Shown: piece by piece, positions 1-10,194 of the stretch
Numbering within the stretch: the stretch's first letter is position 1
Layout of the letters: each line of letters opens with the position of its first letter
Translations under genes and position numbers: made by a program
The notes under the pieces: model-generated
The model's input: only the letters and a program-made list of their open reading frames with translations
Databases searched by the model: none
What the model was told of the DNA's origin: nothing
Source: Ariolimax columbianus
Taxonomy: Eukaryota > Mollusca > Gastropoda > Stylommatophora > Arionidae
NCBI GenBank assembly: GCA_036924085.1
Contig: JAVGWX010000019.1
Coordinates: forward strand, 16,319,131-16,383,130
Direction: 5' to 3'
DNA length: 64,000 nucleotides

Positions 1-570
1 AAGATATTCTGAGACACACGTACCAATGTAAGCAGCGGCAGTGTTTGGTCAGCGTGAATGGCCAGGTGCGCATTGCTACGATTCGGTTTCCGTGCACTCT
101 AGATTGGGCGTGCATGCCATATCACGAAAGACCGATTATGTACAGCCATTTATTCAAGCTTTGATGCGCTGAGTTTTCCTACCGGGTTGGCGTTCTATTG
201 AACTGCAAATGATTTTTTTTGGCGCTGCGTAATCGATACATGTACGGAAAATAATCGATCATTGCTGTGGTTCGGTCTTTGCTTTTTTTTGTTAGTTTTG
301 GCCAGGGTATCGATCCGCACCCAATAATACAACTACAGAAATGGGCATTCTAGGCTACACAGCGGGGTTTACTCCCTTATTCTGTAAAGTATACACAATT
401 CCATGTATTGAACGCTGTGGTTTCTTAGTCTCTTTGTATTTAGGATTTTCGTTCCAGATCGCTCCAGAAATTTCTTGTTCCCTTCTCTACCTCCTCCGCC
501 CACTTTCGCAAATTTTTTGTAGGTATTTATTTTATAAAGCTGAGAAAAAGATGTTACTTGCAGAACCATA
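1..570. other. No recognisable gene
   Basis: Unique-looking, AT-leaning sequence with several T runs. A 76-codon open frame at 341-571 (+) has no family I recognise and overlaps an equally open minus-strand frame, so I do not call it coding. Confidence 0.5.
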
Positions 571-925
571 ATTTAGGCTCTGCTGAGAATGTGACAAGTA
601 CCACATACAGATAAACATAAATTTAGACTGTTGAGAATGTTATACTTAAAACAAACAGATAAACATAAATTTAGACTGTTGAAAATGCTATTCACAGCAC
701 AGGCAGATAAACACAAATTTAGACTGTTGAGAATATTACAAGTTCCACAGATAAATAGACATAAATTTACTGTTGAGAATATTACATGTTCCACAGACAA
801 ATAGATATAACTTAGACTGTTGAGAATATTACAAATTCCACAGGTAAATAGACATAAATTTAGACTGTTGAGAATATTACAAGTTGCACAGACAGAAACA
901 CATACATTTAGGCTCTGTTGAGAAT
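571..925. repeat. 48-bp minisatellite, about 7 copies
   Basis: The words ATAAACATAAATTTAGACTG and TTGAGAAT recur every 48 bp (for example TTTAGAC at 622, 670 and 718), with substitutions between copies. The array ends where a LINE tail begins and one more copy follows that tail. The minus-strand open frame across it (573-1037) is a product of the period being divisible by three. Confidence 0.9.
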
Positions 926-1189
926 TCATCGGCCATGTTCTCAGAATGGACGGCAACAGACTACATCTGCAAGCATTTATATGGTCACCATCTGGCAGCA
1001 GGAAAAGAGGAAGACCGAAAGACACTTCACAGAACAATCGTCAGAGAGGGTTCCACAATGAGTTTAAACAACATACATAAACTGGGAAGAGTGACGTCAT
1101 ATAGATCAAACTGGAGAGCAATGGTTTGTGCCTCATGTGCCGTGTATGGCACTTAACGATCACTGATTGATTGATTGATTAATTGATTT
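926..1189 (+). pseudogene. LINE-T C-terminal tail inserted in the 48-bp array
   Basis: The translated frame reads GHVLRMDGNRLHLQAF, then KRGRPKDTLHRTIVREGST and a terminal ALxCAVYGT-like end, which is the typical C-terminus of mollusc LINE reverse transcriptases (thumb/connection region plus the GKRxRGRPK basic motif). It closes with a stop and a GATTGATTGATTAATTGATT microsatellite tail, the kind of 3' tail seen on the other LINE-T copies here. It is 5'-truncated: no catalytic RT or endonuclease domain is present. A shift of frame is needed near the start of the GRPK block. Confidence 0.75.
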
Positions 1190-1255
1190 GAAATGTTGCA
1201 CCTGTCGTAGATAAACATAAATTTAGACAGATGGGAATCTTGTACGTGCAATAGG
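1190..1255. repeat. Orphan copy of the 48-bp repeat
   Basis: ATGTTGCACCTGTCGTAGATAAACATAAATTTAGAC matches the 571-925 unit (described here by its parts ATGTTGCACCTGTCGTAG and ATAAACATAAATTTAGAC). It lies just beyond the LINE tail, so the LINE split the array. Confidence 0.7.
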
Positions 1256-1364
1256 CAGATCAGATTCAGATTGATTATATTGCACGATAACAGTATTACG
1301 AGATCATCGGCAGCTGGAATTGAGAAAAGTGCGAAACATTAATTGGGCACACTTATCGAGGCTT

Positions 1365-1480
1365 ACTTAACCAATTCACCCAAGGGCGACTGAAGAGAGA
1401 TATGTGCATAGGTATAGTAGTTGCTTCATGCAAAACCGATGTTACGAAATCACCACTGCAAATATTTAAGGTCCCAGGTT
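1365..1480. repeat. Interspersed repeat H fragment
   Basis: The block GGCGACTGAAGAG ... CTTCATGCAAAACC ... AAATCACCACTGCAAAT aligns by eye with 40060-40145 (GACGGCTAAAGAG ... CTCATTATGTAAAACCC ... AAACCACCACTACAAAT). It is divergent and non-coding. Confidence 0.45.
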
Positions 1481-1540
1481 GCATGAAAAGCGGGTGCAAT
1501 TACGCAGAGCGAAAATGCGAATAATTCAATCACTACATTA

Positions 1541-1592
1541 TGCAATCACTCAGTCAGTCAATCACTCAATCATTCAATCACTCAATCAATAA
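1541..1592. repeat. TCAA-type microsatellite
   Basis: CAATCACTCAATCATTCAAT and related (TCAA/TCAC) words run for about 50 bp. Confidence 0.75.
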
Positions 1593-2690
1593 CTTCTGAG
1601 AATAGTGCTGCAATTGATTATCTCTGCATATTCCAAGTTTGAACATCCGTTGTGAACACCGCTCACGAGAATCCGGCTGCCTTCGTCTCTTCTTCTACAG
1701 CTTATCAGCAGCTGTTAATTTGACACTCCACTCGTCTCTACTTTCTATGTGGGTTCCAAATCAGCGTATGTCTGGCTATAATGTTGAGCTTTTTCTGAAG
1801 GAGTGCGCTAAACATTGTCTTATACATTTCCAATTTCCAGTTGTATTGGTTAGTAACAGAAGAGTTATACAATAGCTACTGTCAATTTTACAATATTGAA
1901 TTGATTGTCTTCGTTATTTTACCAGGTCTCTTAAGAAAGGTATTTGCTCATCGCAAGCGATGATGGCGCGCGACATATCAGAAAATTTTTGTCTTGATGT
2001 AACTTGAGCTGAATTTGGCCTCTAGCGAGGGTATGTCATGTTTTCCTCCATTTTTTCTCTCTCTCTCTTTCTCTCTCTATTCTCCCTTTCCCATCTCTAG
2101 GAATAAGGGCTTAACAAATCTTGCGACAACTGTAAGAAATAAAGGCAAAAGAAACAGAGGAAGGCTAGAGAAGAAGGACGCAAGACAAGCAGACAGACAA
2201 CATAACGGACCGATTCTACAGCGGTCCTGACGGTTAAAAGTTGATAATAACATACAATGGTAATGGTTCTGTGACGGCATCAGGACAATAGCAAAAATAA
2301 CATATACGTGACGACCACAAGACCTTCGCCGGGGCAAAAGAAAACGAATTTAAACAAACAAATCACAAAAAAACAAAACAAGATATGACGTAAGAAGATC
2401 TGTTTAATCTTGCCGCCATTTCTGGGTGTGCCAGGAAAGTCTGAGATGCGATATGATAGTTATGAAATAGTCTGACGTTTTCCTTGCACGTTCAGGTATG
2501 GCTGCTAACGTAGACCAATCGTTTTATATCATGTCTTGTTTGTTTTTGGGATATGACAGTTTATTTCGTTCGGTCTTTGCTCCTGACAAAGGTCCTAATG
2601 GCCCTAACGTAGGTGTAGCTTCCCTTTCATTTTTGTTGTGGTGCTGTCATTACCCATGTCTATAATTTATCGGCTTGCAGAATAAACTTC
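1593..2690. other. No recognisable gene
   Basis: About 1.1 kb without a family match. It includes a pyrimidine tract (CTCTCTCTCTTTCTCTCTC) near 2055-2085. The short frames at 1639-1875, 2015-2230 and 2077-2337 show no domain. Confidence 0.5.
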
Positions 2691-2699
2691 TTCTATAAC

Positions 2700-3240
2700 A
2701 CAAGAAGCATTTTATATTTTTCTTGTTCAACTTTGGACGTCCTCTTGTTTGTAGCATCTCGCAGTCAAAGACAGTGAAGAGGAGAATGCTTGATAAAGGA
2801 CATCCTTGTCTTACTTCTGTTTTCAGCCGATAAGAGACATCTTTGTCTTACTTCTATTTTTAGTTGATAATGGGCATCCTTGTCTTACTTCTGTTTTCAG
2901 CTGATAAAAGACATCCTTCTCTTACTCGTCTTGTCTTGTTTTCATCCTGAAAGTTTGGTGACTCTCCCAAACACTGCACGTTAAATTTGTGTAGAGAAAT
3001 TGTATTTTATAGACCACACCTCTCCTACTGTGTAATGTACACAATTGTAATTATTGAAACAACATGGATAAGGATACCCTAAGCCCTTAGTAGTTATCCA
3101 TAGGATGTCCCTGTGGATGGTGTCAAAGACCCTTTATACAAATCAACAAAATGTGTGGGTTATTGTCTTTGTCATTCTTAGCATTGCTCGTTTAAATATT
3201 TTGTTTCTGAGGAGGATGATATATTCTGCGTATCCAATTT
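2700..3240 (-). pseudogene. LINE reverse transcriptase fragment
   Basis: On the minus strand, starting near 3240, pieces of a LINE RT can be read with frameshifts. A degraded 'KAFDxIHRDxLWxLLRAYG'-like stretch lies around 3110-3150, and a V-R-Q-G-C-P-L-S motif, the hallmark of RT just before the catalytic YADD/FADD region, lies at 2790-2930. The motif is present more than three times because of a 37-bp tandem duplication. No intact frame remains and no full RT domain can be assembled. The plus-strand satellite starts immediately at its 5' side. Confidence 0.6.
2793..2935 (-). repeat. 37-bp tandem duplication of an RT motif (3.5 copies)
   Basis: GACATCCTTGTCTTACTTCT recurs every 37 bp, followed by GTTTTCAGCTGATAA variants. 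On the minus strand each unit contains GTAAGACAAGGATGTCCTTT, encoding the VRQGCPLS signature of non-LTR reverse transcriptases. Confidence 0.75.
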
Positions 3241-3730
3241 TCCTTTGGAACCCTGTTTGTCCATAATGAACCTTGTCTGCTCTTTCTGAACCTTGCTTGT
3301 TATTTCCAAACCTAGTTATTTTTTCATTTCAAACCATGTCTGCTTCTTATGAACCATGTCTATGTCTTACGAACCTTGTCTATGTGTTCCGAACCTTGTC
3401 TATGTCTTCCGAACCATGTCTGTTTCTTACGAACCATGTCTGTTTCTTACAAACCTTGTCTATGTCTTACGAATCTTCTCTATGCCTTCCGAACCTTGTC
3501 TATGCCTTCCGAACCATGTCTGTTTCTTACGAACCATGTCTGTTTCTTACGAACCATGTCTATGTCTTCCGAACGATGTCTGTTTCTTACGAACCTTGTC
3601 TGTTTCTTACGAACCTTGTCTATGTCTTACGAATCTTGTCTATGCCTTCCGAACCTTGTCTATGCCTTCCGAACCTTGTCTATGTCTTCCGAACCTTGTC
3701 TGTTCCATCTGAACTTTGCTTTTTCATTCT
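3241..3730. repeat. 20-bp satellite, segment 1
   Basis: Units such as GAACCATGTCTATGTCTTAC recur every 20 bp with substitutions. All three plus-strand frames are open for 118-159 codons. This follows from stop-free repeats slipping through three frames (60 bp is 3 units) and is not evidence of coding. Confidence 0.95.
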
Positions 3731-4265
3731 GAACCTCTATTGTTATTGCTGAACCTTCGTTCCTTCTTATCCTGGATTGTTCACATTGAACACTATGCTC
3801 CTTCTGAACCCCACCTGTTCATTCTGAGTCCTGTTTGTACCGTCTGAACCCTGCCTGTACCGTCTGAACCCTGCCTGTAGCTTTTGAACCCTGCTAATTC
3901 ATTGTGAACCCCGTTTATTCATTCTGAACCTCGCTTGTGCATTCAGAACCTTGCCAGTTCATCCTGGACCCTGCTAGTTAATTCTGAACCCCACTTGTTA
4001 ATTCTGGACCCTGCTAGTTAATTCTGAACCTCACTTGTTAATTCTGAACCCCACTTGTTAATTATGAGTCCTGCTTGTACATTTTGAATCCTGTCTATAA
4101 TCTTTAAACCCTGCTTGTTCATTCTGAACCCCGCTTGTGCATTATGAACCCCCTCTTTTATATTCTGAACCATCCTCGTCAATTTTGAACCCTTTTTGAT
4201 CCTCCTGAACCCTATATCTTAATTCTTAACCCTTCTTGTGGTAATTCTGAACCCAACTTATTTTT
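3731..4265. repeat. 20-bp satellite, degenerate middle zone
   Basis: The same 20-21-bp rhythm continues but individual copies differ widely (AACCCTGCTTGTTCATTCTG is a typical unit). This is the zone most similar, on the opposite strand, to the 17-bp array at 7.4-8.0 kb. Confidence 0.85.
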
Positions 4266-5095
4266 TTTTCTGAACCTTTGCGTTTATTCTGAACACAGCT
4301 CGTTCCTTCTGAACACAGTTCCCTCCTTCTGAACACAGTTCCCTCCTTCTGAACACAGTTCGTTCCTTCTGAACACAGTTCCCTCCTTCTGAACACAGTT
4401 CGTTCCTTCTGAACACAGTTCCCTCCTTCTGAACACAGTTCTCTCCTTCTGAACACAGTTCTCTCCTTCTGAACACAGTTCCCTCCTTCTGAACACAGTT
4501 CCCTCCTTCTGAACACAGTTCTCTCCTTCTGAACACAGTTCCCTCCTTCTGAACACAGTTCCCTCCTTCTGAACACAGTTCCCTTCTTCTGAATACAGTT
4601 CCCTCCTTCTGAACACAGTTTCCTCCTTCTGAACACAGTTCCCTCCTTCTGATCACAGTTCCCTCCTTCTGATCACAGTTCCCTCCTTCTGATCACAGTT
4701 CCCTCCTTCTGAACACAGTTCCCTCCTTCTGATCACAGTTCCCTTCTTCTGAACACAGTTCCCTCCTTCTGAACACAGTTCCCTTCTTCTGAATACAGTT
4801 CCCTCCTTCTGAACACAGTTTCCTCCTTCTGAACACAGTTCCCTCCTTCTGATCACAGTTCCCTCCTTCTGATCACAGTTCCCTCCTTCTGATCACAGTT
4901 CCCTTCTTCTGAACACAGTTCCCTCCTTCTGATCACAGTTCCCTTCTTCTGAACACAGTTCCCTCCTTCTGAACACAGTTCCCTTCTTCTGAACACAGTT
5001 CCCTCCTTCTGAACACAGTTCCCTTCTTCTGAACACAGTTCCCTCCTTCTGAACACAGTTCCCTCCTTCTGAACACAGTTCCCTCCTTCTGAACC
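4266..5095. repeat. 20-bp satellite, homogeneous segment (about 41 copies)
   Basis: The unit TTCTGAACACAGTTCCCTCC is repeated with a few marker variants (GAATACAG, GATCACAG, CCCTTC). A marker series containing GAATACAGTT at 4591 and 4791 recurs at exactly 200 bp, giving a 10-unit higher-order duplication. The minus-strand frames of 110-136 codons are repeat translations. Confidence 0.95.
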
Positions 5096-5765
5096 CTGCT
5101 GGTTATTCCCCAGACGTATATCATGCGTTGGTAGAATAATCGTCAACTACCCACGACCTGTGATGATACACTGACGGAATTGCTGACATGGCTAAAAACA
5201 AGGAATCAAACCCCAGCAACACACAGCCCCCTTCCTCACACCTGCCTATCCACCGACTCACCACCAATCTATGGATTGGAACGAGCAAATAGCGAGCGAA
5301 GAACAATATTATGTAAACATTTGCTTAGGGGCGTAACAAAGTCGTTACCGTGTTTTCCGCGTAGTAGGTAACGTTCTATTTTTAGCCCCAAGTAGATAAA
5401 TCCTCGGCTGACGTCCCTTTCCGAGTTGGATGGTATGTCTTAATGTTATCCATGCACCATCCACGGTGGATGGACGACTTGTCGCAGACGATCCTGACAA
5501 CCAAAGCGGTTCGTAAGTACTTCAGTAGTTAATTAATTCGTTCTTTCAGTTACTTACTTAATTAGTTTTAAATTCGTGTATTTGAAATATGTGTTAAGTC
5601 AATATGCCAGTGCTGCTCGTTGCTATGGCTCGCGATATGTCCAGACCTGTCACGTCTTGTCATAAACTGACTAAGCATTTATTGCAATGTTGTGAAATGT
5701 TAAAACATTTGATGTTATGACAGCTAAATCGTCAAAGGAGTTAGATTAGTGTATTTCTGTAATTT
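5096..5765. other. No gene; possible tRNA-like patch on minus strand
   Basis: Minus-strand reading of about 5165-5300 shows TGGTGAGTCGGTGG (weak A-box) followed by GGTTTGATTCC (B-box-like), which could be a worn SINE head. I found no second copy in the window. The remaining sequence shows nothing I recognise. Confidence 0.3.
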
Positions 5766-5953
5766 CAATCAATGGAAACCTTTCAGCTCTCTACGGAACA
5801 CAGGTCTTTAGCAAACACACCCCACGTATTCATGGCATGCTCCATCCCTTCCATCTTTGTCCACATCTACCCCGTTTCCTTTAGGTTTTTTTTAAGCTGT
5901 CTTTTCAATGTGAGTTTTCGTCTGCCTATAAAGAGACTGTCTTGTAATGATGT
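5766..5953 (-). pseudogene. LINE-T C-terminal tail, worn
   Basis: Minus-strand reading gives a poor ITRQSL-like start near 5950, and the ACACAGGTCTTTAGC region aligns with the LINE-T ends at 18.0 and 50.1 kb. TTTCAATCAATGG next to 5765 is the remnant of the TTGA tail. Very degraded. Confidence 0.4.
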
Positions 5954-5967
5954 CAAATTTGTGTCCA

Positions 5968-6226
5968 GGGGACGACGTGGCCTAGTGGTTAAGTGGCACG
6001 GCTCACAACCCAAAGGTGCTGGGTTCGATCCCCATCACAGCACCGGCGTTACCCCGGCGAAGCAAACCCTTAGAAAATGCAGCAGGAAGCAGACCCTTAC
6101 ATAAAATGCATGCTGAAGTCGGATGCATTGGGCCGACAGGCGCAAAAGAAAAACCACAGTGCAACGCACACCGCCTTGGGGATTAGAGAAATAAGGCGAA
6201 CGCAAAAAAAACCCCAAAAACCCCCA
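5968..6226 (+). mobile_element. SINE-A copy 1 (tRNA-derived)
   Basis: The head carries a pol III A-box (TGGCCTAGTGGTTAAG) and B-box (GGTTCGATCCC). A conserved body follows (AAACCCTTAGAAAATGCAG, ACATAAAATGCATGCTGAAG, AACGCACACCGCC), then an A-rich tail. It is flanked by a 14-bp TSD with one mismatch, CAAATTTGTGTCCA (5954-5967) and CAAATCTGTGTCCA (6227-6240). A host tRNA gene is excluded by the 180-bp body and tail and by dispersal. Confidence 0.92.
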
Positions 6227-6240
6227 CAAATCTGTGTCCA

Positions 6241-6648
6241 ATCCAACGACCGGTACTCACTGTAATTAAAATAGTAATATTGTGTTGTGTTCATTAATGA
6301 TTTAGTGCATTTGGGAAACAACTCTAGGTTGAGGGGTTGGAGAGAGGGAAGGGGGGGGGGGGGGGGACAGCTGTACAGACGTGTACAGAGCCCCAAGTCG
6401 ACTGCTGCCTTAGTAAACGTCACTGAAGTCGAGGTCTGAAGAAGAAGTAGAAGTGTTTTACTTGTTCAGAAAATGTCAGTATTCTCGATTTGAAGAAATT
6501 CGGCCAAACACTGCGTTTATGTTTGTTATAACCAACACGCTTTTAGTAGGACCAGATTCCAGTCATTCGCAATGCAGATTCAGGTAATTGCAGTGACATT
6601 TCCATGATGAGGTTGCCAGTATAACGCACACCTTCATTAGTCAACCCT
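6241..6648. other. No recognisable gene; G16 run
   Basis: Nothing recognisable apart from an uninterrupted run of 16 G at 6351-6366, which could pause polymerases or form G-quadruplexes. Confidence 0.5.
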
Positions 6649-6659
6649 TACATCTTGTA

Positions 6660-6907
6660 AAATAAACTATAGTATTACTGCCGTATGTGTTAGCGATCTC
6701 ACAAAGGCTCGGCTATATTAGGGCGGGAGCCATGTCCTCTCCGTCACAGCTTTTACTTCCTGGACTGAACAGGTTCTGATTTAAGGCTGGGTCGACCCGG
6801 TAGCCGTTTCGGTCTGAAAAAAACACATTTCCGCCTCAATTGGGAAATGAACTCAGAACGACTCAGACGCGAAGCCAGCTCGCTAACCACTACGCTACGC
6901 GACTCCC
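6660..6907 (-). mobile_element. SINE-C copy 1 (tRNA-derived)
   Basis: Minus-strand head GTAGCGTAGTGGTTAGCGAG (A-box) then GAGTTCATTTCCC (B-box), with body CCGAAACGGCTACCGGGTCG, a worn match to AAATGGGTACC, and GTGAGATCGCTAACAC. A perfect 11-bp TSD, TACATCTTGTA, flanks it at 6649-6659 and 6908-6918. Two further copies occur near 20.9 and 59.1 kb. Confidence 0.9.
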
Positions 6908-7110
6908 TACATCTTGTAGGGAACAGGTATGCCAACCCTTTGCATTTCTCAGCTTAACATTCACACCGGCAAAGTGGTATGTATGCATTAATATAACCTG
7001 AAGGACTCATTCTGTGGTTGAAAGAGAACGTACCTCGTCAACCGGGGACACATGATTAAATAGTAGTAATAGTTATAATAGTAACAAGCATTAATTAGTA
7101 ACTGGTCTGT

Positions 7111-7377
7111 GTTAGTTTTGTCATTACTGACATCTTTGGAGAAGTGTCATTACTGACAGCTTTGGAGAAGTGTCATTACTGACAGCTTTGGAGAAGTGTC
7201 ATTACTGACAGCTTTGGAGAAGTGTCATTACTGACAGCTTTGGAGAAGTGTCATTACTGATAGCTTTGGAGAAGTGTCATTACTGACAGCTTTGGAGAAG
7301 TGTCATTACTGACAGCATTGGAGAAGTGTCATAACTGACAGCTTTGGAGAAGTGTCATTACTGACAGCTTTTGAGAA
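7111..7377. repeat. 26-bp minisatellite, about 10 copies
   Basis: TGTCATTACTGACAGCTTTG plus GAGAAG recurs every 26 bp with only rare substitutions (ACATC, ATAGC, GCATT variants). No unique spacers, so it is not CRISPR-like. Confidence 0.95.
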
Positions 7378-8021
7378 AGGACCAACATGCTTCAGAAGAA
7401 ACATGCAGGGTCTGGATGAAGAAAAAACAAAAAGGGTTCAGAATTAACACGCTGGGTTCAGAAGGAGCATGCAGAATTCAGTGGGAACAAGTAGGATTGG
7501 GAACGAACAAGGGTTCAGAAGGAAGTAGGGTTCAGACGGAACAAGGGTTTAGAAGAAGCATGCAGAGTTCAGTAGGAACAAGTAGAATTGGGAACGAACA
7601 AGGGTTCGAAAGGAACAATGGCTCCGAAAAAACCGGGGTTCAGAAGAAAGAATGGTCCAGAAGAAAGAATGGTTCAGAAGGAAGAATGGTCCAGAAGAAA
7701 GAATGGTCCAGAAGAAAGAATGGTTCAGAAGAAAGAATGGTCCAGAAGAAAGAATGGTTCAGAAGAAAGAATGGTTCAGAAGAAAGAATGGTTCAGAAGG
7801 AAGAATGGTCCAGAAGGAAGAATGGTCCAGAAGGAACACTGGTTCAAAAAGAGCATGCAGAGTTCAGTAGGAACAAGTAGAATTGGGAAGGTACAAGGGT
7901 TCAGAAGGAACAAGGGTTCAGAAGGTACAAGGGTTCAGAAGGAACAAGGGTTCAGAAGGAACAAGGGTTCAGAAGGAACAAGGGCTCAGAAGGAACAAGG
8001 GTTCAGAAGGAACAAGGGTTC
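7378..8021. repeat. 17-bp satellite with 20-bp edge units
   Basis: The 5' edge has roughly 20-bp units (GGTTCAGAAGGAGCATGCAG). The core has 17-bp units of two kinds, GTTCAGAAGAAAGAATG and GTTCAGAAGGAACAAGG. All forward frames are open because the unit lacks stops. The unit is the reverse-complement relative of the 3.2-5.1 kb satellite. Confidence 0.93.
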
Positions 8022-8390
8022 ATATTATTATTATTTGTATTCTTGACTTCCTATTCCACCTCTTTCTTCTTCTCATCATCATCTCTGCATACTGTACCTG
8101 GCATCAGCTTGAATGCACCTAAACAAAGGCACGACCAGACGCCAAGTTATTTGATATATCCAAATATCCTTTCTACTCCTCCTATGTGGTGTACTTTAGC
8201 ATCATCTATCCACATGTCGCGTTATCAGCACCACAGTTGCACTTATTCGCTGTTCCTATCTTTGGAATATTGAATAAACAATATCTAAGTGTGTCGTGAC
8301 CTGTGAGACGATCAGCACTAGTATATTTCTGCTGAGCTGGTAGGTAATGTGTATCATTATTTGTGCGTGACAGTACTGTGGTGGGATTTG
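8022..8390. other. No recognisable gene
   Basis: A short TTA repeat at 8025-8036, then unremarkable sequence. Confidence 0.5.
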
Positions 8391-9113
8391 ATCTTCTTAA
8401 CCTAATTTCACTTAACTTAACTTCTTTATACTGGTTTAGAAGACTCTGCAGAGTCTGTATACAACCAGTTTCATTTACATTACCTTGCTCTAAAAGCTAT
8501 GCGCATCTAATTTATTCTTAAATGCATTGACTGTCCCTGCCTCCACTACCTCCTGTGGCAATGCATTCCAAGCATTCACCACTCTCTGATTAAAAACATA
8601 TTTCCTAATATCTGATCTGGACATCGCTTTAGTTAATTTGTAGCTATGCCTTCTTGTTCTTGTGGGTGGCTGTATTTAAAAAAAAAACTTGTTATAGTCG
8701 AATTTATCCATTTCTCTGATCATCTTATAAACCTGTGTTAAGTCACCACGAATTCTTCTCTCTTCGAGACACTGTAGGTCAGTTTTTCTGAGTCTTTCCT
8801 CATAACTGTAATTCTGGAACCCACTGTCAGCTTTGTTGCTCTTTTTTCTATACTTTCCAGCATGTTTATGTCCCCTCTACGATAAGGACTCAACACCTGT
8901 ACACAGTACTCCAATCTAGGTCTAACTAAAGCTTTATACAGTTTGACAATCACTTCCTTGCTCCTATGTTTAATATTTCTTTTTATCATAACTAACATTG
9001 CATTTGCCCTTTTCACTGCTACCTGAACCTGCTCACTCACCTTACCTGTAAGATTTATTGTAACCCCTAGGTCCCTCTGTTTGCTCCGAGTGGGAGAGGA
9101 ACGACTTTTTAAA
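8391..9113 (-). pseudogene. L2/CR1-like LINE, RT C-terminus and 3' end (copy 1)
   Basis: Minus-strand translation gives RDLGVTI, then KANAM-like helices, LYKALVRPRLEYCVQVLSP and LESIEKRATK, the well-known C-terminal half of L2/CR1-clade reverse transcriptases. After a frameshift near 8830 the ORF end can be followed (QVYKMI, FKNKLDAHSF-like). Upstream RT and endonuclease domains are missing from the readable part. The element is interrupted at 9126-9491 by retroposon B and its next bases may resume at 9504. Its 3' UTR word AGACTCTGCAGAGTCTGTAT recurs at 40.4 kb. Confidence 0.85.
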
Positions 9114-9125
9114 GATGATATATTC

Positions 9126-9491
9126 TTCTTCTTCTTCTTTTTCTTCGTTCATTATCAATCTCCCACTACCAAACACTGAAAGGGCTTACGTAGCAGAATG
9201 TAGTCCAGAGAACGGAATGCGTTGTGTCGTAGTTTACAGCTTGGCTGCGATATTTGCACCTTTCGGTCCAACACATCCGACTTCAGCAAACATTTTTTTA
9301 GTACCGGGTTAGCATTCCCTCTTCGATCCCTTCTCCCTAGCCAGTCTGCCCTGATGCAGCCTGTTATCCAAGATCACCGCTGGGAGGTGTAGAAGGGTCT
9401 TGGCAGCTATGGTTCGCTGGCCCTGACGCTAGCAGTCAGCTATGGGTCGCTGACCACTGCAGCTCTTTGCGCTGCTCATCATCTTGATCCC
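9126..9491 (-). mobile_element. Retroposon B copy 1
   Basis: A 366-bp interspersed element flanked by a perfect 12-bp TSD, GATGATATATTC (9114-9125 and 9492-9503). Read on the minus strand it starts GGGATCAAGATGATGAGCAG, passes GCTGACTGCTAGCGTCAGGG, GAAGTCGGATGTGTTGG and TAGTGGGAGATTGA, and ends in a (GAA)n tail. I see no convincing pol III A/B boxes and no ORF, so it is a non-autonomous retroposon of unknown type. Confidence 0.88.
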
Positions 9492-9516
9492 GATGATATA
9501 TTCAATGGAGATCAGT

Positions 9517-9517
9517 C

Positions 9518-9601
<84 letters not shown>

Positions 9602-9604
9602 TGA
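9517..9604. repeat. (GATA)n microsatellite
   Basis: About 21 tandem TAGA/GATA units. Confidence 0.98.
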
Positions 9605-9684
9605 TAAAGAGAGAAAGAAAGAGACGTTTGGGTACTATAAAGGACAAGAAAATGAGATACATTGGTTACAGATAGAACGTGTAA

Positions 9685-9955
9685 GGTGACTAACTGTGTG
9701 ACATGACACAACACCGGCCATGGTTGGGTGGTTTGTTTAGAGCAGCATTGATGGCGCCTAACAGGCTGCGGGTCTAATTTGTTCTAGTGTTTGAGTCTAT
9801 AAAGATTGACTCGCACATCGGTTAACCACCCTCCGTAAGTGCTTGTCCCAACGCAGCAGGGTATTACGCTGCTCGAGCCTAGCCAGCTAAACAGGAAAAC
9901 CTTCTGCCGGCCACATCCAGCTCATACCAGATCGATTAAGAACGTGTAAGAAATG
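9685..9955 (-). repeat. Interspersed repeat D copy 1
   Basis: The minus strand matches the D copies at 21.6, 42.1 and 50.8 kb. Shared words are CCATGGCCGGTGTTGTGTCA, CAGCCTGTTAGGCGCCATC, GGTTAACCGATGTGCGAG and GAGCTGGATGTGGCCGG. Non-coding. Confidence 0.85.
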
Positions 9956-10100
9956 GAGAGAGAGTGTGTGTGTGAGGGAGAGATAGAAAGTAATACAGAA
10001 TGATAGAGAGTGATCATTTTTGCAATTTTGCTTCATTTCGCGAGGCATGTTTCATGAAGGCACAGGCAGTCCTTTTGGTGACAGCTTTTTTTTGCTAGAA

Positions 10101-10121
10101 CCCCCCCCCCCCCCCCCCCCC
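10101..10121. repeat. Poly-C run (21 C)
   Basis: Uninterrupted cytosines following a T8 stretch, a likely non-B DNA and sequencing-error hotspot. Confidence 0.95.
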
Positions 10122-10194
10122 ACCCGCCCCGGAGACTGTTCTCTTCTTATTTTGTGTCTATATGCCCATCGTTCATTTACGTAATTGGCTTTTT

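Noticed and set aside
5968..6045. Host tRNA gene
   Set aside because: A- and B-boxes are present, but five dispersed copies share a 180-bp non-tRNA body, A-rich tail and TSDs, so it is a SINE.
7111..7377. CRISPR array
   Set aside because: 26-bp units are contiguous with no unique spacers, and the surroundings are eukaryotic SINEs and LINEs. The same applies to the other arrays of 24-48 bp.
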